Positions 1 through 10,300 of a DNA stretch of 64,000 bases are shown here, one piece after another (positions within the stretch are counted from its first letter, which is position 1; every line of letters begins with the position of its first letter). The position numbers were made by a program, and so were the translations under genes. The notes beneath the pieces are model-generated. The model searched no databases and was not told where the DNA came from. It saw only the letters and a program-made list of their open reading frames with translations. The stretch comes from Flavobacterium pallidum (GTDB lineage: Bacteria > Bacteroidota > Bacteroidia > Flavobacteriales > Flavobacteriaceae): contig NZ_CP029187.1 in NCBI RefSeq assembly GCF_003097535.1, positions 2,108,001 through 2,172,000 on the forward strand, written 5' to 3'.

Positions 1-1
1 G

Positions 2-328
2 ACATTCGAACTGGACGGGCAGGAATTCACGGGATTAAATGGTGGTCCGGCCTTTAAATTTACAGAAGCGGTATCTTTCGTAGTGAACTGCGAAACCCAG
101 CAGGAAATTGATTATTACTGGGATGCGCTTATTGAAGGCGGCGAATCTTCAGCCTGCGGCTGGCTTAAGGACAAATACAGATTATCATGGCAAATCTGCC
201 CCGTACAGCTGTATGACATGTACACTTCTGGCAACAGTGAAGGCATCAACCGTGCATTCCAGGCGATGATGCAAATGGTAAAGCTTGATCTTCAAAAACT
301 TCAGGATGCTTTTGACGGCAATTCATGA
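2..328 (+). CDS. VOC family protein, PhnB / 3-demethylubiquinone methyltransferase-like fold (5' end outside window)
   Basis: This is the C-terminal part of a gene that begins before the window. The frame is open from base 2 and stops at 326-328; the gtg at 83 is an internal valine, not a start. The visible residues (FELDGQEFTGLNGGP, then F-VNCETQQEIDYYWDAL, then GWLKDKYRLSWQICP) match the C-terminal half of the PhnB-like branch of the vicinal oxygen chelate (glyoxalase) superfamily. Proteins of this branch are small cytoplasmic dimers of poorly known function, often labelled 3-demethylubiquinone-9 3-methyltransferase without biochemical support. The next gene on the same strand starts 42 bases downstream and is an SRPBCC protein; both families often occur together in stress or small-molecule-binding operons. 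Family assignment is secure, substrate unknown. Confidence 0.85.
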   Translation, partial: TFELDGQEFTGLNGGPAFKFTEAVSFVVNCETQQEIDYYWDALIEGGESSACGWLKDKYRLSWQICPVQLYDMYTSGNSEGINRAFQAMMQMVKLDLQKLQDAFDGNS

Positions 329-334
329 TGACCA

Positions 335-362
335 TCTCAATTCTCAATACTCACATCTCAAT
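335..362. repeat. Heptamer tandem repeat (TCTCAAT-like, 4 units)
   Basis: Four heptamers (TCTCAAT, TCTCAAT, ACTCACA, TCTCAAT) fill the gap between two plus-strand genes and end 8 bases before the next start codon. On the other strand they read ATTGAGA, close to the units found inside yggS (39232-39273). Confidence 0.7.
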
Positions 363-370
363 ATTATCTT

Positions 371-781
371 ATGAAAATTACAGTAAAAACAACAGTCAAC
401 GCCCCAGTGGAAAAAGTCTGGCAATTGTGGAATAACCCGGACGACATTACCAAATGGTGTTCTCCTTCGCCTGAATGGCATACGCCTAGATCCGAAAACG
501 ATCTTCGTGAAGGCGGGAGCTTTACCTCGACTATGGCGGCGCGCGATGGCAGCATGTCGTTCGATTTCAAAGGGACTTATACAAAAGTGGACCACAACCG
601 GTTTATTGCCTATACGATTGAAGATGGCCGTAAAGTTGAAATCACTTTCGAAGGCCAGGCTGGTCAGACCATTTTAACGGAAACCTTTGATGCCGAAAAT
701 ATTAATCCTGTGGAAATGCAACAGGGCGGCTGGCAGGCCATTTTGGATAATTTCAAAAAATATGCCGAGGCTGGCGTGTAA
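371..781 (+). CDS. SRPBCC (START/Bet v 1-like) domain protein, AHSA1 family
   Basis: A 136-residue single-domain protein. The N-terminus MKITVKTTVNAPVEKVW, followed by LWNNPDDITKWC and later GGWQAILDNFKKYAE near the C-terminus, is the standard pattern of the AHSA1-like (activator of Hsp90 ATPase homologue 1) branch of the SRPBCC superfamily: a helix-grip fold with a hydrophobic cavity for small ligands. Length is typical for the family and there is no signal peptide, so it is presumably cytoplasmic. The ATG at 371 is the only sensible start because the conserved first beta strand begins at residue 2. It may share a transcript with the VOC-family gene upstream. A strong terminator follows at 803-829. 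The specific function is unknown; the Hsp90 link in the family name does not apply to most bacterial members. Confidence 0.88.
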   Translation: MKITVKTTVNAPVEKVWQLWNNPDDITKWCSPSPEWHTPRSENDLREGGSFTSTMAARDGSMSFDFKGTYTKVDHNRFIAYTIEDGRKVEITFEGQAGQTILTETFDAENINPVEMQQGGWQAILDNFKKYAEAGV

Positions 782-802
782 ACCCGGTTTCCCCGAACTT
801 AT

Positions 803-829
803 AAAACCTTCTTTGCGGAAGGTTTTTTT
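803..829 (+). terminator. Rho-independent terminator after the SRPBCC gene
   Basis: Perfect stem AAAACCTTC / GAAGGTTTT with a 6-base loop (TTTGCG), running into seven T residues. It lies 22 bases after the stop codon at 781. Confidence 0.88.
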
Positions 830-879
830 ATTTTGGCTTAAGCCTTAAAACAAAATGGCAAAATGGCATTACATGTCCC

Positions 880-895
880 TACATCAAAAGATGTA
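880..895. promoter_or_regulatory. Short inverted repeat upstream of a promoter (possible operator)
   Basis: TACATC-AAAA-GATGTA is a 6-bp inverted repeat with a 4-base spacer, about 40 bases upstream of the -33 element of the promoter at 934-963. It could bind a regulator or activator. It is short enough to be chance. Confidence 0.25.
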
Positions 896-933
896 TTTTA
901 CATTAAAACTGTGACATTTACAGCCGTTTTTTT

Positions 934-963
934 TTGATTTCCAGCGTAATTATGCCAAATTTG
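934..963 (+). promoter_or_regulatory. Bacteroidota-type promoter for the 1004-1255 gene
   Basis: TTG at 934-936, a 19-base spacer, then CAAATTTG at 956-963, which matches the -7 consensus TAnnTTTG at all but the first fixed position. It is followed by a roughly 35-base A/C-rich leader before the ATG at 1004. The long T run next to the -33 box is common in strong promoters of this phylum. Confidence 0.6.
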
Positions 964-1003
964 TGTAGCTCCGAACCAACAAACACCACTTAAACACAAA
1001 ACC

Positions 1004-1255
1004 ATGGAAGTAATTGCAGTAGAATTAGAAGCCGACGACACCAGGTTTGCACTTGTCTACAAAAAAGTCAATGCCCTGAGCCGCATGCAGAAGGAACGGA
1101 TTAAAAGGACTTACGCCAAGTTTTTCCCTGGACAGGAAATCATTATGATGTATGCCGAAGCCGACAAGCTGCCGCACTATTATGGCAAAGAAGACCTGAT
1201 TGAATGGCTCGTCACGAACAATCACAGGTCAGAGTTTAAAAAGTATACTTTCTGA
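1004..1255 (+). CDS. Small conserved-looking hypothetical protein (83 aa)
   Basis: An 83-residue cytoplasmic protein beginning MEVIAVELEADDTRFALVY. The first half looks like alternating beta strands, and a basic patch (MQKERIKRTYAKFF) is followed by an acidic/aromatic C-terminal half (KLPHYYGKEDLIEWLVTNN) that is probably helical. There is no cysteine pair, zinc ligand set, signal peptide or membrane segment. It stands alone between its own promoter (934-963) and a shared terminator (1285-1305), so it is a separately regulated single gene and very probably real. I do not recognise the family and give no function. The GKEDLIEWL segment could be part of a helix-turn-helix, but this is speculation. 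Confidence 0.7.
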   Translation: MEVIAVELEADDTRFALVYKKVNALSRMQKERIKRTYAKFFPGQEIIMMYAEADKLPHYYGKEDLIEWLVTNNHRSEFKKYTF

Positions 1256-1284
1256 AGTAATTTTCAGCTTATTGGTTACAAAAA

Positions 1285-1305
1285 AGCCTCCCGAAGGAGG
1301 CTCTT
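1285..1305. terminator. Bidirectional terminator between convergent genes
   Basis: Stem AGCCTCC / GGAGGCT with loop CGAA, with A residues before and T residues after it, so it can end transcription from either side. It lies between the stop codons at 1255 (+) and 1324 (-). Confidence 0.85.
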
Positions 1306-1323
1306 TTAATTACATATATCTGA

Positions 1324-4300
1324 TTAATATGCTGTTTTCTTATTGACGGTCTTCCCATCAACCGAAGTAATCTGGACAATCAGCAGTTGCTGTTCCGCCG
1401 TAAATTGGCTTACCATATAATTTGCTGCATTGATCCCGTTCCTGTTGAAAAGCAATCTTCCGCGGATGTCGAAAATTTTGATATCATCCATCAGGATGCT
1501 GCCAGCGTTGATTACAAGCTGCCCGTTTTGTTTATAAATCACAATACTGTTGGCATCAAGGATCGGTGTTACGTTCAAAGGCGCATTTTGGTACACGATT
1601 TCGAAACGGTTTGCAAAATTTCCGGCAGTCGTTGCGAAAGTATAACCGCCATCTTTAATGTTGTGATATATCCCGGTGAAATTGTCCTTGATGAAAATAT
1701 CCTGCCCTTGTGAAAATAATCCGTCAACATGGTCAAGTGAAATCGTGAAATTGCCATCGGTCATCGCGCGGAAACCCATTGCCACAACATCAGTATCTGC
1801 AAACGGCAACGCTTTCCCCTGGATCGTATAAGGTGTATTATCGATGAGGTTGTAAATTGCGGAACTTTGTCCCTCAATCGATTTTCCGTCAAAAGCAAGG
1901 TCCAGGGCATTTGTAGCACCTTCAATATAACCCACAAGCATTTGACTGATTTTTGAACCATTGACATTCAGGTTTAACCAAATGCGTCCGTCCTCAGTAT
2001 CAGCAACGTTCCCATTCCTGAAGAATTGATTCCCATGATTGTCAGCACGCATGGCATTGGTAAACGAAACCGTAGTCCCGGAAGCTACATTCACCACAAA
2101 TCCCTGACCTGTCTGGATGAAACCGTTAGGAGCGGCACTTCCTGAAGCAGAAGCCGCACCAGTACTGTTAAACGTTGCATAATTTTCTCCTGAAGCCGCA
2201 GCCTGGTTAAAGTGTGTCCAGAAGTAAAGCGTTCCTAAGGCCGGATTCGCAGTAAGGAAAGCCGTAGCGCTCATCGGGGACGGATATGGGTTACCGATCA
2301 TATTGTATCCTTGTCCCGCATGCGTTGCCTGAATCGTGATGTTACCGTTATTAGGTGTACCGGCAAAAAGGCCTGTAAATGCCTGCGGTGTAGCCGGGAA
2401 GGTATTCGGAGCCCTGACCATATATCCTTTTGCAGGTACGAACGTAGTGTTGGCTGGGTTCACTGAAGTGAAATTATTGCTTGCTTCGTCCATAACATAA
2501 AAACGGTTGGTCAGTGTTTCCGGAGAGAAATTTAACAATGACTGGGTTCCTGTTACGGGAGACGACCAATACACATAATCCTGACGACGCATTGAAGCGG
2601 TCCTGCTCACTTTAACGATACCAGTATTTACGGCATTATTAACCTGTATAAGGTTGGCGTTGTTTGCAAGCACGATACCATTATTCACTGTACTAACAGC
2701 GTTTTGTACCGTAAGCGTTGTTCCTGATGCCACATTCAGCACTGCCGGAGCATTGACTGTCAGGATATCAGCCTCAAACCCGCCCTGGATTGCCGTATCA
2801 TAGTTTCCATTGATAATGGCTTCGGTAAATAGGGTAGGGCCGCTTGCGTTAGACCATTGTGTTCCATCCCAGGTAATGCTGGCAGGGACAACACTTCCGT
2901 AAAGCGTCACGTCATCCAGCCTGAAAGTACCGCTGGCTGCTGCGGCTGGCGCCGTTAAATCGGCACGCTGTGTTCCGTAAGGATACAGCCTGAAAGTTAC
3001 CGTTCCACCATTTGCGGAAGCGAAATCGGCGAAATCCCACGTGGCAACCGTGCCAACAGGTGCTGATAAAGGCGCTGCACCCCATGAAGTCGAAGTAGCA
3101 AAACCGTCTGTGCTGTAACGTACCTCAAGCTTATTTGGTGCCGAATTGCTCGCCTGCCTGAAGAATTCAAGCGAATTCAGCCTTACCTTATATCCGGAGG
3201 CAACACTTACCGAAAATTCGATGTAAGAAGTATTTACAACAATTGCAGTAGCATTCAATGTTGTAGAGTTGAATACATTTCCGGTCGAATTACAGGTAAT
3301 GGTATTCCTTGTCAATGGTGTTCCTGTTGTATTGACCTGTACGAGTGCAATATTGCCGTTCGTCGGGCAGGCAGAAACGCCTGTGAATTGATTCAGGTAG
3401 AGGCCCTCCTTAATAGTCAGGTTTTGCGTAGCAGTTGCCAGGTTGTAATTGGTACTTGCCGCCTGTGTAGCAGTGATTGTCGTAGTGCCTTCACCCGTAA
3501 TGTGGATCGTCGTTCCGGAGATGATTGTGGCTACGGCAGGATTCGAACTGCTGTATATGATCGGGTTGATCGCTGAAGTTGCAGAAGTAGCACCCGGTGC
3601 ATAATCAGGTTCGAGCGTTGACTTCTGCGGAAGCGCATTGAACGTAATGGCCTGGTTTGCCTTGTTGATCGTTCCTGTTAATGAAGGCTGCAATAAAGTA
3701 TATTTTGCAGCATCAGCGCCAACAAGTGTAAATGTCGTGGTTACCGGTTTGCCGATTCCGGCATTAGCATCATCAAAAGTACCGTTACCGCTGATCGTCA
3801 CTACATCCGAGCCGACTACGCCAACTAAAGTAGCGCCTGTGATCGTTGCGGTATTCGTACCGTCATAAGTTTTTGTGGGCACAACAGCATTGGCCACTGT
3901 CAATTGTTTGGTGTCAACTGTCAGCGACTGGTTTACATTCGGTGCAGGGTTATAACTCGAATTGCCGTTTTGTGAAGCGGTAATCGTAGTCGTTCCGATA
4001 CCTGTGATGGTTACGATATCACCTGAAACTGTAGCCACGGCAGGATTCGAACTGAGGTAAGTCACCATAAGTCCTGACGAAGCCGAAGCATTCAGCTGGA
4101 ATGGCGCATCGCCATAAGTTTTGTTTGCCAATGCATTGAAAGTAATCGTCTGGTCCGCCAGTGTCGAATTGATCACATTCAATGGCTGAACCACATCTGC
4201 GGCAGCGAAATAATCGTTATTGCCTGCCTGTGAAGCGATGATATTCGTGACACCTGCTCCCACGATATGTACGATATTGTCCACAACTGTAGCAACAGCA

Positions 4301-7300
4301 GGGTTGGAGCTCGTATAAGTGATCGGAATAATAACCTCAGTGGCTGATATTGCGGTGAGTGTGAAATCAGGATCTGAAAATTCTTTCGTAGGAAGTGTAT
4401 TGAATACTATGGTCTGGGTTCCTTTGGCCACTGTAAGCGAAAGCGTGGCTGTTCCCGTACCCGCGGCATTTGTTGCCGATAAAGTCACGTTGAAACTGCC
4501 AGCCTGTGTCGGTGTACCACTGATAACACCAGTGTTGGTATTTACGGTAAGTCCGGATGGAAGTCCTGTCGCATGGTAACTGGCAGGCGCATTTACGGCG
4601 GTTATCGTATAACCTGTTAATGCTGTTCCTACCGTTCCATTATCAGTTAAAACCGCATTTGTAATTGACGGAGCGATTAGTGCAGGGGCAAAGGCAACAC
4701 CTTTTGCAATGGCACCGGCTCCTGCAGTGTATAAGGTCAGGTTACTCGAAGTAGAGATATTTATGGTACTGTTGAATCCGGCGGTATCGGTTAGCCTTAA
4801 TACGCTGTTGGCTGTCAAGGCGCCCTGTCCGGTTGATACGAACAGGTAGGCGCCACCGCCTTGTGCTTTAGCAGCAATCGAGAATCCACCGAAAGTAGTG
4901 GTATAAGTACCGTTGGCAGTCCAGCTTCCGCTTACCAGTGAATATTTTGCTACAGTTCCGGCGGTATTTGAAGTGGCGTACATGGTATAAAGTATGTCAT
5001 AAGCAGCGCCATTCGTCCCTGATGACATCAGGCAGAAATCCTGTAAATTGGTTACGCTCGCGGTTAATCCTGGCAGTAAGGTCAATGTGCCTCCTGTTGG
5101 TGTTGCGATAGTTCCTACTGCGATGGTGCTGCTTTGTGCATAAACTGCCCCGCCGTATGCTTTCACGCCCCTGAAGTTTCCTGACGGGCTGGGTGTTGTC
5201 GCGTTATTCGTATAAAAACCACCCTGATCACCGATGAATAGTACAGCGTTATCAAGGCTTGTGGCGCTACGGGCCTGCTGGCCTGAAGTACCGGTGTATG
5301 TAACGAGGTTAAAAGTCCCGGCGTTGTTTAAGGATCCTACACCACGGGTTGTCAAAGTATTGGCATTCGCTGAAGTGTTAGTGCTGTTGGCTCCGTTGAA
5401 ATATAACTGTGTGCCGTCATTACTGTTGGCAAGGTATCCCGTTGAAGTGGCACTTCCTGAGAAACGCAATGCCGATGCACCTGTCCCGCTAATATTTGTT
5501 GTGGTAACGGTTCCCGCAGTGGACGGATTCAATTCGATAATGGAAGCGGTAGTATTAGCAGTCACGCCTGAAGGGTTTGTAACCAATACGGCTATATTCC
5601 CGTTTGTAAACGATGATGAGGTCACCGTAAGCAACTGTGCCACATCGGTGGCGGTATTGTAATTTGAATCGCCTGCCTGTGTGGCGGTAATGGTGCTTGT
5701 TCCGATCCCTGTGATGGTTACGGTATTTCCGGCAACAGTGGCCACAGCAGGGTTAGAGCTGATGTAAGCAATCGCCAGGCCTGATGAGGCCGATGCAGTC
5801 AGGTTGAAAGGCACATCGCCGGTGGTTTTTGTTGGCAAAGCGCCAAAAGTAATCGTTTGATCTGCCTTAAGGATATTTCCTGTAAGGGTTGCAGGCTGCG
5901 TAAGGAAATATTTAGCAGCGTCCGTTCCGCCTAAGATGAAATTAGTATTGACCGAAATCCCGTTTCCTGCATTTGCAGTAACAAAGTTCCCGTTCCCGCT
6001 GATGGTCACATTATCAGATCCGACGATGCCTACCAAAGTCGCGCCTGTAATTGTCGCGGCAGTAGTACCGTCATATGTTTTTGTGGCCACTGAAGCACCT
6101 GAAACAGTAAGTTCTTTTGTAGTTATGGTTAAAGGCTGCACTACATCAGGAGCAGGATTGTACCCTGAACCGCCAGCCTGTGAAGCCGTAATGTTTGTTG
6201 TCCCAACACCGGTAATGGTCACCACATTACCTGAAACCGTTGCGACATTCGTATCTGAACTGATGTAAGTAACCGTCAGTCCTGAACTTGCCGTGGCAGT
6301 AAGGTTGAAGCTGGCATCACCGTATACTTTGTTGGCCAGAGGATTAAAAGTAATGGTTTGGTTGGTCAGCGCCGGAGTGGTTACGTTGAGGTTCTGGTCC
6401 ACATCTGCGGCAGCGTCATAATCAGCATTACCCGCCTGTGAAGCAGTAATGACAGTAGTTCCCGCACCTACAAGGGTAACGGTAGAGCCGCTTACGGTCG
6501 CTACGGCCGGATTCGAACTCGAATAAGTGATCGGGTTGATTCCGGAAGTTGGCGATGTAGCCGTTAAATTGAAAGCCGGGTCAGTAGTTTCTTTTGAAGG
6601 CAATGCCCCGAAAGTGATGGTTTGCGAACCTTTTGAAATTGTAATTTCCAAAGTTTTGGTATCAGTACCCAATCCGTTCGTTGCAGAAATACTTACGCTG
6701 AAAATACCTGCTGTCGTCGGAGTACCCGAAATTTCGCCGGTCGTGGTATTGAGAGCTAATCCGCCAGGCAAAACGACCGCATTGTAACTTGTCGGACTGT
6801 CAGATGCCGTAATGTTATAAGTAAAAGCTGTCCCTACCGCGGCAGTTGCAGTAAGCGGACTTGAAATTACCGGGGCGGCAGGGCATACGTTCAATGGTGC
6901 ATCGCTGTTGCCGATCACCAGTGCTGTCGTTCCTCCGGCAGGGTTTACGGTATTCACCGCACTCCACGAACCGTCGTTGTCAGAAGCACAGCCTACAATG
7001 TTGTTGGCAAGATTCCTTTGCTCAATCCTTTTCACGCCATTGGCATTGACATTCGGGATAATGGCATTCCAGCTTCCCGCTGTAGTAGCATATCCTGTGA
7101 CAACGCTTCCAATCGTGAGCCCGATATTTTCCACAACGGTAGATGCCAACGGCCTGCCTGTACCTGTAGTATTGTCATATAATTGTACGAAGTTTTTGAC
7201 TGTAGCCGAAGAACTACTTTTGATGAAAGTACCATTATTGGCATTGGCAGCAGCATTAAAGGCAAGTACCTTGATGCTCTGGTCCATAGCCCATTTGTAA

Positions 7301-10300
7301 AATGCCAATCCGTTTGCATTTCCGATAGTGATTGTCGGATAAATGATATTTCCGGCGGTAAACCTGGCATTTCCGGTATTCACGAATCCGAACCAGCCGG
7401 TATAGTTACCAGAGGCATCAGTCGTGAAAGTTTCGTAATTCCCTGCTGTACTAAGGCTTGCGCTGGAACTGTAAATGTAAGTAGTACCAGTATTGTTAAG
7501 CAACAACGGGTTTCCTGCACCCGAGTTTGTCGTGCCGAAATCAATTGTTCCCCCACCCGTTGTGGCATTTGTAGCACCGTTGATGTAATATCTGTATGAA
7601 GTATTCGGTGCCAGTCCGCTTACCGTAGCACGGAACATAACCGGCAACCTTGTCGAAGTCCCTGAGCCCATGTATTGTGGCACAATAACACCTGTAAATC
7701 CTGTTTGTATCAGTAAAGGCGCGGCGATAACCAATGGTTGTACCACACTTAAAGCAGGATTGTAATTGGTGTCTCCGGCTTGTGAAGCGGTGATGTTTAC
7801 AGTACCTGAATTCAGGATGGTTACCGTATTCGCTGATAATGAAGCAATTGCCGGATTGGTGCTTACAAGCGTAACGGCTAATCCTGAATCCGATGTTGCT
7901 GTCAAGACAAACGGCGCATCGGCTGTCGTTTTTGAAGGGATTGTCCCGAAAGTAATTGTTTGGTTGGCCCTGGCGATATCTGCGGTCAGTGCTAAGGGCG
8001 CCAGGTTGTAGTTTCCTGCATCATTGCCCGTAAGGCTATATCCTGTCACGGTTACCGTTTTTGCAGTGCCTGCGTCGGCGGTTGCGAAAGTGACAGAAGG
8101 TGTTCCTGCAATCGTTACATCTTCTGAACCTACAATCCCAGTCAGAGCAGGAGTTCCGCTGAGTGTTGCTGAAATAGTGCCATCATAAGTCTTGTTGTTT
8201 GCGGTAATTCCTGTGATGGTCAATATTGCCGGAGTGATATCTGCCGTAAGGCCTGTTGGCTGTGTAATGCTGTAATTTGGTGCGTCAGTGCCAGTAAGGG
8301 TTATGGCTGGAGTTACATTGATACCTGTTCCGATAGCAGCAGTTGCAAAATTTCCTGTGCCAACATATGAAACGGCATCCCCGCTGATGATACCCTGCAA
8401 AGTGCCGGTAATGGCAGCAGTATTATTACCGTCATATGCCTTGTTGGAAGCTATAGCTGCGTTTAGTATTAAGGTTTTTGGCGTAATATCGGCGGTAAGT
8501 CCCGTAGGCTGTGTCAGCGTATAGTTTGAAGCGGCGCTTCCGATTAAGGCAGCAGTCGGGGTGACGCTGATGTCGTTTCCGACAGTTTCAGCCGCAAAAG
8601 TACCTGTTCCCGTGAAAGACACGCTGTCAAAACTCACAATTCCTGATAGTGTACCGGTAATTACGGCATCAGTATTATTGTCATAAATTTTATCTGAAGC
8701 TACAGCACCTGCAATCGTAAGGGATTTGGGATTTACGGTTAATACCTGGTCTACCGTTGCTGCAGAATCATAAGTGCTGTCTCCGGCCTGCGAAGCGGTA
8801 ATCGTCGTCGAACCCGCAGAAAGGATGGTCACGGTATTTCCTGAAACCGCAGCCACGCTGGTGTTCGAACTTACATATGATACCGTCAACCCTGAACTTG
8901 CCGTAGCATTAAGGCTGAAGCTTCCATCACCATAAGCCACCTGTGAAAGGGCATTGAAGGTAATGGTTTGGGCGGTATGCGCAGCCGTAATATTCGCCGT
9001 AAGCCCTGTTGGCTGTGTGAGTGTATAATAAGCTGACTGGGCTCCTGAAAGCGTACTCGTTGAAGTAACAGGAATGTTATTCGCTACGGCGGCAGAAGCA
9101 AAAGTTCCAGTTCCGTTCAATGTAACCACATCCGGAGCGATGATGCCTGAAAGCGTACCGGTAATGATAGCGTTGGTGTTGCCGTCATATATCTTATCCA
9201 GTGCGGCAGCGCCTGTGATGGTCAGTGCTTTTGGATTTACCATACTTAAAGCAGTGGCAATATCGGAAGTCACTGCGCCAGCACTAGCATTGGAGATATT
9301 TCCGGAATAACTGCCCGGAGTTGCTGTCGATGCCAAACGCACATAAATGGTTGTTGAAGCAATCGTACCTGCAGCACCAACCGTAATTGGTGAAGTGCTG
9401 CTGCCTACATTCGCTGAAAAATCCGAAGTAGTGGAAACCTCAAATCCAACAGGAGGGGTAACCGTAATGCCGGCAGCCATATTGGTTCCCGAAACGGTAT
9501 AAGATGTTGTTGCCGAAGCTGTTCTGTAAGTTGTTGTTAAAGCGGAAAGCGTACCGCTCACATTGATTGTCGGTGTAAGGGCTTCAGGTACGATTTCGCC
9601 TGTGCTTAAAATAGCAGCGTGGCCTGAATATCCTGTAAATGAAATTTTAGCAAGTTGGGTATTGTCCAACCCTGATGCATTTGACCCAACAAAAATCTTA
9701 CCAGCTGTTCCCGAAGCGCCTGCAGTTCCGGTCCATCCTGTAATCGTCAGCGTAGTACCGTTCCAGGTAATGAGATGGCTGTCTGCAAAAGTCAGCGTAT
9801 GTGATCCTGCTCCCAAAGCAATAGTGGCATTGTTGTTCAGGTTTAAGGTACCTACTGTTTGCGTGAAACCCGTAGCTGTTCCCAAAGTACCGCCATTTAA
9901 GGTAACATTGGTTGAAGAAGCCAAAGCATTTGCAACCCCTAAATCCAATTTACCTCCGGCTATTGTAGTGGTACCTGTATAGGTATTGGCACTGGTCAGG
10001 GTTAAAGTACCCGCACCGTTTTTAATGATATTTCCGCTTCCTGCAAGCCTTGTTGTCAGTGTGTTCACTGCGCCTGCCCCGAAAGTAGTATTTCCTGATT
10101 GATTTATTGTAAGTGTATGTCCGCTTGCGAGGTTGATGGTTTGTGCAATAGTTCCCGTAACAGCCGTCCATGAGCTTGAAAGTCCGCTGATGGTTTGAGC
10201 GCTGTTGTTCAGGTTAATGGTCGTGGTATTGGTTGAAGTCTGTGCCAATGTCAAAGCCCCTGTACCCATTGATGAACCGCTGCTGACAGTCAGTGTGCCG

